From Angomonas deanei (taxonomy: Eukaryota; Euglenozoa; Kinetoplastea; Trypanosomatida; Trypanosomatidae), in contig LR877147.1 of the NCBI GenBank assembly GCA_903995115.1, forward strand, positions 372,001 to 436,000: a DNA stretch of 64,000 bases, given 5' to 3'. The notes under the pieces were generated by a model. That model searched no databases. It had not been told where the DNA came from and saw only the letters and a program-made list of their open reading frames with translations. This document shows positions 22,671-31,629 of this stretch, in pieces (the stretch's first letter is position 1; the number at the start of each line of letters is the position of its first letter). Position numbers and translations under genes: made by a program.

Positions 22671-24191
22671 CTACTTGGTAGACAGGCAAACGTATTTGAT
22701 ATCCAGGAAGGGTTCAATACCATACTTGGACCCGTCACGGCCCAAACCGCTCTCCTTCACCCCTCCAAACGGTGCGACGGGGTGCGAAATGGCCGACTCA
22801 TTACACCCCACCATCCCAAACTTGAGCGCCCGTGACACTCGGTGCTGTTTGCGGTAGTCCTGGGTATAAAAGTAGGAAGCCAGCCCAGCACGAGTAGAGT
22901 TGGCCAGCTGTACGACCTCCTCCTCCGTGTCAAACTTCACCACTGGCAGTACAGGACCGAACAGTTCTTTCTGACAGCAGTCCATCGTGCTGTGGTTCAC
23001 ATTGGTGATGACGGTGGGCTCGAAAAAGTGTCCCTTTCCGTTCACCTTGACAGCACGGCCGCCGCACTCGATCCTGCCGCCCTTTTTCCGTGCATCCGCC
23101 ACGACACTGACCATGCGGTCCACAGCCGCTTTGTTGCACATTGCCCCAATCTTTGCGGAAGGGTCGAAGGCGTTACCAACTTTGAGCGTCTTGACCTTTT
23201 TTAACAAGATGGCGAGAAACTGGTCGAAGACATTCGCCTGTACAAAACACCGATTGGTGCAAATGCACGTTTGACCCGCGTTGCGCCACTTGGCCAGCAA
23301 AAGATCCTCCGCGGCCCTTTCCAGCTCAGCGTCGTCAAACACGATAAAAGGTGCGTTACCGCCCAACTCCAGCCCGAGCTTCTTCATGGTACCGGCCGAC
23401 TGCTCGTAGAGTAACTTTCCGACTCTGGTAGAGCCCGTGAAGGAAATCTTTCGTACATCAAAGCTGGACGTGAGGGCACTGCCGATCGCGGCCGAGTCCC
23501 CAGTGACCACGTTGAACACGCCAGGTGGGAGGCCTGCCTCCTCCGAGATTTGCGCCAGCGCCAACGCAGAAAAGGGGGTCAGCTCCGACGGTTTCAACAC
23601 GACCGTACACCCCGCGGCGATGGCCCCCGCCGCCGCACGGGTGATCATGGAGGACGGAAAGTTCCACGGGGTGATGAGTCCGACCACTCCAATGGGCTGT
23701 TTGATCACGGTGGTCTGCACACCAGGGCGTGGCCCAGGGATAATGTCCCCATACACACGCTCTCCTTCCGATGCGTAAAAGTCGACGAACACGGCGGAGT
23801 TGAGCACCTCGCCGGTACCCTCCGCCAGCACCTTGCCGCCCTCTCGGGAGAGGATACTGCCCAGTGTGGGTGCATTCTCATTCATTAGCGTGGCCCACTT
23901 ACGGAGAATCTTCGCCCGATGGGACGGCATGGTTTCTTTCCAACTTTCAAAAGCTGTCGCAGCCGCCGCAATCGCCGCATCGGCCTCCGCTTTCTGGAAG
24001 TTGGGAATGTGACCAATAATGTCATTCGTACAAGGGTCCTCCACTGGGATCGTCCCCGTCGTCGCCGTCACCCATTCCCCGTTGATAAAGTTCACTGGTT
24101 GTTTCGTAAAGTTTAACTGCTTGGCATACTTTGCCGGGGCTTTCCAGTCGAAGGGAGCGTTCTTGATGGTTTGGAGCACTTTAGCAGACAT
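22671..24191 (-). CDS. SSADH: Succinate-semialdehyde dehydrogenase (ALDH5-type)
   Basis: NAD(P)-dependent oxidation of succinic semialdehyde to succinate, linking 4-aminobutyrate breakdown to the TCA cycle. The 506-residue protein shows all aldehyde dehydrogenase landmarks. These are FINGEWV near residue 35; PWNFPSSM and KPSELTPFSALA in the cofactor domain; FTGSTRVGKLL; the general-base Glu in LELGGNAPFIVFDDAEL; and the catalytic Cys in NAGQTCICTNR. The Cys-x-Cys at the active site is the arrangement linked to redox control in animal SSADH. The C-terminal PFGGVKESGLGRDGSKYGIE is the family ending. The N-terminus (MSAKVLQTIKNAPFDWKAPA) could be a weak mitochondrial targeting sequence. Confidence 0.9.
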   Translation of the reverse strand: MSAKVLQTIKNAPFDWKAPAKYAKQLNFTKQPVNFINGEWVTATTGTIPVEDPCTNDIIGHIPNFQKAEADAAIAAAATAFESWKETMPSHRAKILRKWATLMNENAPTLGSILSREGGKVLAEGTGEVLNSAVFVDFYASEGERVYGDIIPGPRPGVQTTVIKQPIGVVGLITPWNFPSSMITRAAAGAIAAGCTVVLKPSELTPFSALALAQISEEAGLPPGVFNVVTGDSAAIGSALTSSFDVRKISFTGSTRVGKLLYEQSAGTMKKLGLELGGNAPFIVFDDAELERAAEDLLLAKWRNAGQTCICTNRCFVQANVFDQFLAILLKKVKTLKVGNAFDPSAKIGAMCNKAAVDRMVSVVADARKKGGRIECGGRAVKVNGKGHFFEPTVITNVNHSTMDCCQKELFGPVLPVVKFDTEEEVVQLANSTRAGLASYFYTQDYRKQHRVSRALKFGMVGCNESAISHPVAPFGGVKESGLGRDGSKYGIEPFLDIKYVCLSTK

Positions 24192-24581
24192 GGTGGTTCG
24201 ATTTTAGTGATAAATGACTAGAAGCTACATAAACCAACACAAAGGGGGATGGTAAGAATACAGTGTCACGGTACAAAAGGCACAATCAACTTCAAATGAT
24301 GAAAGCAAAACAAAAAAGCATTGAAGGCCTTCCACGGCCTGTTTTTTTTTTTTTTTTGTCCTTTCAGGAAATAACACTAACTAATTCTAAAAATAAATGA
24401 AAAAACTTTTTTTTTTTGATCCACTAAAAATTATCCTACATTTTTTTGTTTACCGAAATGAAAAAAAAAGTAAATAAGTTTCAAAAATAATACTACAGTT
24501 TCACGACGTCATTACAAATATACCAAAAAAAGATGATATATTTTAATCCGACGTGAAGCGCGCACCATTGCTTTCCACCCA
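24192..24581. other. Intergenic region with hairpin plus T16 on the plus strand
   Basis: About 390 bases. On the coding strand the pyrimidine-rich stretch near 24300-24325 is the probable acceptor region of the dehydrogenase. Read on the plus strand, AGGCC and GGCCT flank a short loop near 24327-24342 and are followed by 16 T (about 24342-24357) and then GTCCTTTCAG. This is the only run of 12 or more T on the plus strand in the window; all other long runs are A there. Confidence 0.5.
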
Positions 24582-24899
24582 TTACTCTTCGGCCACCTCG
24601 GGGAGGTCCTTGAAGATGGTGGTGATCTGGGGACCCCAGGCATCGGACCACTGGTAGCCAGTGCCCATCTTGCGGCGCCACACACGGAGGTAGTCGTTCT
24701 TGTACTCGGAGCGAGCGGTGAGGGTCGTACCCTGGCGAACAAAGACGAACCACATGGTCACAAAGTAACCGACCACCATGGCCACACCGGTCCAGTAGAC
24801 GGGGAACTTAAAGTGGTTGTAGTCCGTGTAGCTACGGGCGGACTGGGTGAGCGCACCGGTCTTGCGGGCCACGCTGGGGGTAAGAGCACGACGGAACAT
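24582..24899 (-). CDS. Small predicted mitochondrial inner-membrane protein, 105 residues
   Basis: The start is ATG 24899 (MFRRALTPSVARKTGAL). The frame extends upstream to 25073, but that part is a translated pyrimidine tract. The first 28 residues are basic with Ser/Thr and no acidic residues, as in mitochondrial presequences. A single membrane segment follows (PVYWTGVAMVVGYFVTMWFVFV, about residues 37-58), then a polar C-terminal domain with aromatic residues (YKNDYLRVWRRKMGTGY, then WSDAWGPQ). Size and layout fit a small supernumerary subunit of a respiratory complex or ATP synthase; I cannot say which. The upstream pyrimidine tract spans about 24925-24995. Confidence 0.65.
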   Translation of the reverse strand: MFRRALTPSVARKTGALTQSARSYTDYNHFKFPVYWTGVAMVVGYFVTMWFVFVRQGTTLTARSEYKNDYLRVWRRKMGTGYQWSDAWGPQITTIFKDLPEVAEE

Positions 24900-25105
24900 G
24901 AACTTTAATAAAAAAACAATTACCTTAGAAAAGGGGAAAGAAGAGTGAGGAGAAAAGAAAGTGTAAAAGGAAAAGGTCGCACGGCACAGACACAATGCAC
25001 TAGAAACAAACTGGACATCCACTGCTTTCGTGTATTTCGTTCTATAAAGCAAGAACGAAGAGTAAATGTACATTTTTGATTCTGGTCATCCTTCCCAAAA
25101 CGAGT

Positions 25106-27027
25106 TCACTTTTTAGGAGTGCTACGAGGTGGGGGCGACTTGTGGATGGCGGCCTTCGAACCGGAAAGAAGCGACAGTCCGTCTGGGTCGTCATTGCGCA
25201 GCGTAAACTCTCGATAGGTCGTCCGATTTCGGATAGGGGATAAGTTATTGGTGGTCGCCCGTTTGTTGGGAGGACCGTAAAGCACTTCATGGCGGGCAGA
25301 CGGCGGCGCGGAGGACGGTCCATCCCGGTAGCTCAGCTCCTTCGTGACACGTGCGCTCGGCTGACCGTAGAGATCGGCCGCCCGTCGTGCGGAGTAGCCA
25401 CCACCGGTCTTGGACGCCAAGGTGGGAATACCCTTCGGTGTTTGACGAGGGACGGTGGCACTCTTGGAGGTATCGGGTACCTCCTCCGACCCAAGGTAGC
25501 GCACAATGTAGGCCCGTATCTTGGGGTCGGCTGGTTTCAGCTGCTGACAGGAGAGCACATCGCGCAAGGCGAAGCGAGGCTCGTCGAGGGCGAACCGCGC
25601 CTGGGCACGGTGATAGAAAACAGCGGTTCGTGCTCGTTTGCCTTGATCGCGCTCGTGAACTCATCCTCCGCCCCTTGCATGTCCCCCGCCGCCATCATTC
25701 GACAGCCCCACAGATCGTGCAAGAAGGAAATGCGACGCGTCGCCTCCGGGTTCATCGGCTCCAACTCTAGTACCCGCTGGAAATCCGTCAAGGCGGCTTC
25801 GAAGTCCTCAATCTTCACGTAGCAATCCCCTCGCGCCAGCAGGACGGGAATGTTGTCACTACGCCACTTCAGCGATTCTGAAAAGTACCCAATGGCATCC
25901 TCAATGCCGGTCTGTCCCTCCATATCGGATCCGATCGAGAACAACACGGACGTCATTAACTCAATCGCCTCCTTGTGGGACCCGTTGGAGTCCTTGATGC
26001 ACTGAAACAGATCCTTCACGCTCTTCTTCTCGTTGCCGCTGTCAATGTAGATTTTGGCTCTAGCAAAGACCAACTCCAGATCATTCGGTGACACCATGAT
26101 GCACTTGCTAATCGTTCCCAAATCTCGCTGCTCCAACGCCTTTTCACGGTAGTAGTTGTACTGTTTGAAAAAAATGTGCTTCGCGACCGTAAGGTTCGGC
26201 TCAAACCGAATCTTCTGTGCGTAGGCGTGGTCGTCGGGTCTCTCCAGTGCAGTTAGCAACTCCCTCGCCTTGACGAATGCCTGTCGGTTGGAGTACAACT
26301 GTATCAGCAGCGCCCCAATCTCATTGTCAAAGTGCGCAAAGGGAGGTGTTTGATAGATGGACTCTAATAGATATTCCGCCTCTTCATCCTTCTGTAGCGC
26401 CATCAGGTACGTCGCCCGGTGCAGCTCCACTTCCGGTGGGACCGCCCTCCCCGCGTCGGACAGGAGTTCCTTCGTTTCTAGTGTGCACCGTAGCGCCTGC
26501 TCGAAATCTCTCAAGCGAAACAACACTAAACTCAACGCATCCAACAAACCAACGAGGCGTGTAATCACCGCGTCTTTTTGAACGCCGCTATCATTCATGA
26601 ATCCCAAGTCCGGCGAGGAGGGCTCTGTGGCGGCAGGAATACGAATGGCGGCCGCCTCCCCTTCCGCTGTTTCTTCCGGAATATCGTCGTCGCTCAAAAA
26701 GTGGGGTGCGTTGGGGATACCACTAAATAACAGCAGGGACGCCCCTCGCTTTCGTTCTGCCGCCCGCACCGCCTCGCGTTTCCTACGGGTCAACATCCAC
26801 AGCGCCCGGCGATAGTGACGGACCGCGGACTGCAAATCACACAAGTACACATAACACTCTGCGGCGGCCGCCTCTGGGTTGGCGTTATCGGGCGCAAAAA
26901 AACTACACTCCAACAAGGAAAGAATAGCCCCTTCGATATCCCCGTCCTGCAGCCGTGTCACTCCCTCGTAGTACAGCTCCTGGGCCCTAACGTTTTGAAC
27001 TACGGTCAATGATTTATTGGACTGCAT
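25106..27027 (-). CDS. TPR-repeat protein, interrupted by one frame break
   Basis: About 640 codons from ATG 27027 (MQSNKSLTVVQNVRAQELYY). Tetratricopeptide repeats fill residues 15-515: for example LYYEGVTRLQDGDIEGAIL, ECYVYLCDLQSAVRHYRRAL, and near the end RGDCYVKIEDFEAALTDFQR with LELEPMNPEA. The C-terminal 120 residues are disordered and basic, ending SPPPRSTPKK before a TGA. The frame shifts once at a T4 run on the coding strand (25620-25617). Before it the repeat reads AIKANEHEPLF, and in the next frame it resumes as YHRAQARFALDEPRFALRD, the expected second half of the same TPR. The layout with a basic Pro-rich tail is reminiscent of TTC16-like ciliary proteins, but this is weak. Confidence 0.8.
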
Positions 27028-27248
27028 TTTGAGAAAATGAACCTAAAAAAAAAAAATGGAATCCAACTTCCTGTATTTCCTCTCGCCAGCAGTCTACACG
27101 TAATAGAAGAAGAAGAAAAAAGAGAGAAAGGAAGGAAACTAAAAAGGTTGAACGACCAGAATAAGCCAAAACTAATCATAATTGATAAAAAAAAATCATA
27201 CAGAAAGAGGCAATTCGTTACTTGGCAACCAAAGAAAATATATTATTA

Positions 27249-29516
27249 TTATTTAGTCTTTTTTCGTTTCGTGTTAGTTTTCTTACGGGGCGACTCGGTT
27301 CGCCCTTCTGTGGCAGAGGTTGCAGGTTCTGCCGGTTCTGTCTCTTCGCGTGCTCGCTTCTTTCGCTGTGCCCGCTTTTGTGCCTTTTTGGTCCGCTCCC
27401 GTACGAGTACTGGATTGTACTCCACCCGCGTATCGAGCTCAAAGGTGAACGACAGCGTCTGGTTGTCCTTCACGGCAGACACAAACCCGCGCACATGCGG
27501 TGGCGCAATCGACTTGGAGACGAGATACTTGCGAAGCGGCTTGTCGGGGCAGGACAGCTTGCCATGGGGGACCCAACCGCTCTCGTACACGCCAAAACTG
27601 CCGCCGATGGGCACTGCCTTCACCACCTCCTCCGTGACGGGCAAGAACCCCGTCTTGTTTTTCAGAGGGGTGACAATCTTCTGGAGATGGCGTGCCGCCG
27701 GGTGCGCCTCGTTCAGAAACACGAGGGAGAAGCCGCAGTCCTCCTCCAAGTCCGCCAACGACTCACGCGCCAATCGTAGTTCGGTGGAGTCTATAAAAGG
27801 GATCCGCAGGACACCCTGGTACGCAAAGTTTGCCTCTGAAAAGTCGACATCCACCTTGTCTGGGTAAAACTTGCCTAGGACAGAGTTCGGATCCAACACC
27901 GCGGGCTGCAACACCTCTGGTAGCCCATGCACGCTGGAACGCGGCAGGACGGCGAGGAGTTGCTCCACCGGATGCAGAGGCGCACTAATGTTCATTTGCA
28001 CATTCACCGTTTCCTTGAATGCAGCGAGGTCCTCCAACAGGGGGGAATAATAATACGGGTAGTACCACTCCCAGGAGGGACACCCGCGGGTGTAGTAGCG
28101 CATCACCCACTGCACTCCTCTCAGGTACTCCCCGCAGCACTTGGCGATGTTCGCCTCGAACTCGGGGCTGTCACGACTCCACCCGAATTTGGATTCGTAG
28201 TATTGGACTCGAAAGTCGGACAGGTAGGAAAAGCCCAGCGGCTCCTTGTCGGCCACCAGGTTCTTCCTTTCTTTCCGGAGGGAGAGCATCTGGCGGAAGA
28301 GACTATCGCTCTTTTCTTGGCGGTCCATGGTGGTATTCGCTAGCAAGTTTTCAATCTCCACCTCCATCGACTTGCACCGCTCCTCCACGTTTACCTTTGC
28401 CCTTTCCTTCCCTCGCACCACTCCATAATACTCCTTCTGTAGGTCCCCCATTCTCGTCTTGACAAAGGCTTTTAGAAATATACGCAGCCGATCGTAGTGT
28501 ACCTCGCCGTGCTCGGTCAAGTACCCATGTGCGTCGAACTCCCGCACGTAGTGATCGAGCAACGATTCGATTCCTTTTGTTTTGATCGAAATCAGTGGCA
28601 CGTGGGGGAGAAAGTCGTTGCCGACGAAAAAGCAGAGGAAGACAAAGTCGTCTATAATGCGCTCAAAGTCGCCGTTCTTGATGGAGGAAAAGTCCTCCCG
28701 CAGTGCCTCTCGGTACTGTCCGAGGTCAAAGTAGCAAAAGCGGTCGGGGTCTCCCTGAAAAGTTTCGGTCAGTTGGTTTCGAAGAATGCTCACGTGCTCC
28801 TCGTGGGTGGAGAGACCCAGGCAGACGAGATCCGCGTCCATCCCACAGATCGCATGCGAGGTGGTGTGATCATACCCCGGTTGGGACCGGAGACTGCGGA
28901 TGTATTGCATAATCTTGTGCTCCCCCTCGCCGGGCACATGGGCATCCGAAAACACCACCACCAACTTTTTCCAGAGAGGATCGTCGTTCACTTGCTTGAC
29001 AATGAACCACTCCAGCGCAATCGCCACCCGCTCCATAAAAGGGGTAGACGGTGTAATCACATTGTGATCCCACTTCTTCCTCGATTGGGGGCGCGGCAGT
29101 TTGTGCTCCTTTACGATCGTCCTGGACACCGTCTTGGCCAGCGCATCCCCCTCCATTCGCTCATCCGCCGCACGGAACCGTCTGCTGCGCTGCTGGTTCA
29201 GTTTACTACGGGGGGCCACACCATCGATACACAGAATTAAGCATTTTCTCGGTCGTGCGACTTTTACCAGAATATCTAGCTGCGTCAAGATGCGCTCTAT
29301 CATCTCCTCTTCGTTTTCTGGTTCCGGTAAAGGGGCCGTATCGTGACAACACGGGTGTATCAGTCCGTTCATATCCACATAGAGATTATCCATCTCTGAC
29401 TTTGCCTTCCGATCCACCTCCCCTGTCTTTGCCTTCTCCACCACACTGTCCGGGATGAGGTGGATGCACTGCTCATACCACCGCTGTAACCACAGGAAAA
29501 ACCCTGCAATACCCAT
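27249..29516 (-). CDS. XRN: XRN-family 5'-3' exoribonuclease
   Basis: Processive 5'-3' degradation of 5'-monophosphate RNA. The 755-residue protein begins MGIAGFFLWLQRWYEQCI, the invariant XRN start. Acidic metal-binding motifs follow in order: LYVDMNGLIHPCCH (about 44-57), CIDGVAPRSKLNQQRSRRF (about 95-113), FSDAHVPGEGEHKIMQYIR (about 187-205), and GMDADLVCLGLSTHE (about 225-240). FVFLCFFVGNDFLPHVP near residue 290 is the next conserved block. The C-terminal third carries a shorter conserved region (WVMRYYTRGCPSWEWYYPYY). The last 45 residues are Lys/Arg-rich with KRAREE and KRKK motifs, suggesting nuclear localisation and an XRN2/Rat1-like role in pre-rRNA or transcript processing. Kinetoplastids have several XRN paralogues; I do not assign the letter. 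Confidence 0.92.
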   Translation of the reverse strand: MGIAGFFLWLQRWYEQCIHLIPDSVVEKAKTGEVDRKAKSEMDNLYVDMNGLIHPCCHDTAPLPEPENEEEMIERILTQLDILVKVARPRKCLILCIDGVAPRSKLNQQRSRRFRAADERMEGDALAKTVSRTIVKEHKLPRPQSRKKWDHNVITPSTPFMERVAIALEWFIVKQVNDDPLWKKLVVVFSDAHVPGEGEHKIMQYIRSLRSQPGYDHTTSHAICGMDADLVCLGLSTHEEHVSILRNQLTETFQGDPDRFCYFDLGQYREALREDFSSIKNGDFERIIDDFVFLCFFVGNDFLPHVPLISIKTKGIESLLDHYVREFDAHGYLTEHGEVHYDRLRIFLKAFVKTRMGDLQKEYYGVVRGKERAKVNVEERCKSMEVEIENLLANTTMDRQEKSDSLFRQMLSLRKERKNLVADKEPLGFSYLSDFRVQYYESKFGWSRDSPEFEANIAKCCGEYLRGVQWVMRYYTRGCPSWEWYYPYYYSPLLEDLAAFKETVNVQMNISAPLHPVEQLLAVLPRSSVHGLPEVLQPAVLDPNSVLGKFYPDKVDVDFSEANFAYQGVLRIPFIDSTELRLARESLADLEEDCGFSLVFLNEAHPAARHLQKIVTPLKNKTGFLPVTEEVVKAVPIGGSFGVYESGWVPHGKLSCPDKPLRKYLVSKSIAPPHVRGFVSAVKDNQTLSFTFELDTRVEYNPVLVRERTKKAQKRAQRKKRAREETEPAEPATSATEGRTESPRKKTNTKRKKTK

Positions 29517-29820
29517 CGTGAAATAAAGACAAGAATAAATAAAAAAAAAAGAGATAGGTTTTTCTGTAGTTTCTTCTGTATGAATAAAAGAGAGAGAAGA
29601 GATAGATGAATGTAAGACATCACAAAAACAAAAAACGGGGAAAAGAGACGCCTCCCAGCACCTTCGTTACTTTCAATGGAGTTCAAAAAGCAAAGCACAA
29701 ACACAAGGTCAAAACCCCGTTCAAAAAATGAGAAACGTTTTGCAAAAGCAAAAATAAGAGGAGGTCCGTCGTATTGCAGCAGCGCAATGAGGACATACAC
29801 ACAGGCTGACATCAGAACCA
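29517..29820. other. Intergenic region, A/G-rich on the plus strand
   Basis: About 300 bases. On the coding strand it is rich in T and C (around 29520-29640), giving the acceptor region for the XRN gene. No credible gene seen. Confidence 0.5.
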
Positions 29821-31425
29821 TCAATCAAACACCATCACGCCCTTTTTTTTCAGTTTTGTTTTTACCGAATCAAACGAACGATTCTGATCCTGGCCTGTCA
29901 CCCAAACCCTATTCAGGTGCGGCAGACTCAACAGTGGCGTGAAGTCCGTTACCAGCGGGCACTCCCGCAGACTCACAGCGGTGAGTTGATTCGCATCACA
30001 GCACCATCCAATATCTCGCAGTCCGGTGCAGCCGTCCGCCACCACACGCTGCACGTTCGGTAAACCATGAAGCAATGTACTGAGATACTCCATCGGCGAC
30101 AGTCCCTCCTTGTTCAAGGACACCACCTCCTCCTGCGTGATGGTGAGGGAGTCCCCTGGGAAACCAGCCATCAAGCTCTGCAGCGTCTCCAGGGTGATTT
30201 GCTTTTTCTTGTAGCACAAAAACATATTCACCAGCTTCACGAACGACAGATTCGGCAACTTTCGCACAATGTGGGTGTGGAAATCGATCAACTCACCACT
30301 GGACAACGCGCCGCAAAGTGCAAACGTGTACAGAAACACGGTCCTTTTATCCTTTAAAACTACCTGCTCGAGCTGCTCCTCGGTCAGGTGGCCAGCTTTA
30401 TAAAAGGTATACAACTCGTGGAGGTTTATTCCACGAATTTCGCGCAAGAATGGTAACCGCAGCAGCAGATCGACGATAAAGTCCTTGTAATGGTTGGAAG
30501 TGAACAATGCGGCGGTACTGGAATCGCCCAGATCCACAATATTGGTTGAATTTTTGTCCAGCACCGCCAAATAGACCTCTCGTTTGACCAACCCGTCCTT
30601 GAGCGCGTCATACCACATCACGGGCTCTAGCCCATCAATCATGGCCAGGTAATTCATTTTCTCCACCGCCAACGCCAGAAACTCGACTAGGGAACGGTCC
30701 CCGTCGGTGAGAAGAGGGAAATCCACAACGGAGAGGATCTCCTTGTCGCACAGGCTAAACAGATCACCGAGCACTTTCTGATCAATGTACTTGTTTTTAT
30801 ACAGCGTGTACAACTCCAACGTCTTGAGGCCGTGGATCACCTCTAGACAGGGCAACGACCGTATGGCGGAAAAGTAGGAGGAAACAGCCTCCATGCCGAG
30901 CTCCACCAGACCAGACTCCACGGTGCACTCCGTCCGGCTATCGGACTGAATTAAATCATCCACACATCGCTGCGGGATTTTTCGAACATGACAGTATACG
31001 GCGAACTCCAACAAATCTTTGATTCGCTTTTCGCGATAGCTGAAGTGGTGTGCGTAGAGCGTGTTTTCAATGCCTTCGTGATGGTCAAGCGCACTCTTGG
31101 CGATCAGTCGGTTCAACTTATCCCGTAGGTCCGTGTTGGCCTCTTGGTACGCCTGCACCTCGCTGCTTACCCGGCCGTGCAGCGACTCGATCTCCTTATT
31201 CTTATCTTCCAACAGCGCCCGCCACTCCTCCCCCATATTCTGTCTTTCCTCCCTCTCCTCCTCTGCTTGTTGTCGAAGCTTCTCTTCGTACTCGGCTCTC
31301 AGTCTCGTCTCCTGCTCGTCTAGCGCCGACTCCATCTCCTTTGCGTGTTTTTGCCTCAACAGTTCCATGTTGCTCTCCAGCAGGAATATTTTTTCCCGCA
31401 GGGCTTCCACACTATCTGTATTCAT
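29821..31425 (-). CDS. Coiled-coil protein with a 66-residue repeat
   Basis: A 534-residue protein I do not recognise. Residues 5-110 form a strongly charged coiled coil. The rest is built from units spaced 65-67 residues apart. Each has a Leu/Pro start, a hydrophobic strand, then a Tyr-rich helix: LPCLEVIHGLKTLELYTLYK at 191, MNYLAMIDGLEPVMWYDALK at 257, LPFLREIRGINLHELYTFYK at 324, LPNLSFVKLVNMFLCYKKK at 390, with partial units near 125 and 455. The last part (residues 455-515) looks like leucine-rich repeats (LTAVSLRECPLVTDFTPLLS). There are no membrane segments. The 5' leader carries a CAA repeat. A scaffold or cytoskeletal role is plausible but inferred. The stop is TGA. Confidence 0.75.
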   Translation of the reverse strand: MNTDSVEALREKIFLLESNMELLRQKHAKEMESALDEQETRLRAEYEEKLRQQAEEEREERQNMGEEWRALLEDKNKEIESLHGRVSSEVQAYQEANTDLRDKLNRLIAKSALDHHEGIENTLYAHHFSYREKRIKDLLEFAVYCHVRKIPQRCVDDLIQSDSRTECTVESGLVELGMEAVSSYFSAIRSLPCLEVIHGLKTLELYTLYKNKYIDQKVLGDLFSLCDKEILSVVDFPLLTDGDRSLVEFLALAVEKMNYLAMIDGLEPVMWYDALKDGLVKREVYLAVLDKNSTNIVDLGDSSTAALFTSNHYKDFIVDLLLRLPFLREIRGINLHELYTFYKAGHLTEEQLEQVVLKDKRTVFLYTFALCGALSSGELIDFHTHIVRKLPNLSFVKLVNMFLCYKKKQITLETLQSLMAGFPGDSLTITQEEVVSLNKEGLSPMEYLSTLLHGLPNVQRVVADGCTGLRDIGWCCDANQLTAVSLRECPLVTDFTPLLSLPHLNRVWVTGQDQNRSFDSVKTKLKKKGVMVFD

Positions 31426-31460
31426 TAGCGAAAAAGGATTCTAGGGTCTGGTGCTTTTTT

Positions 31461-31488
31461 TGTTGTTGTTGTTGTTGTCGTTGTTGTG
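31461..31488 (-). repeat. CAA trinucleotide repeat in a 5' leader
   Basis: On the coding strand an imperfect (CAA)n stretch lies between the probable splice acceptor AG at 31507-31506, behind a pyrimidine tract at 31508-31535, and the ATG at 31425. It would therefore be in the mature 5' UTR. Unstructured CAA leaders are known to favour initiation in other eukaryotes; any such effect here is inference. Confidence 0.6.
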
Positions 31489-31629
31489 GTTGCTGGTCCC
31501 ACGCACTAGGGAAAGGGAAACAAGAGTATAGAGGAATGTATGTTGATAACCCAGTTTCACTTCCAGTAGTCTAAAAAGGATACTACAGGCACGGCTTCTT
31601 CATGCGCCAAAAAATCTACATCGAATAGT

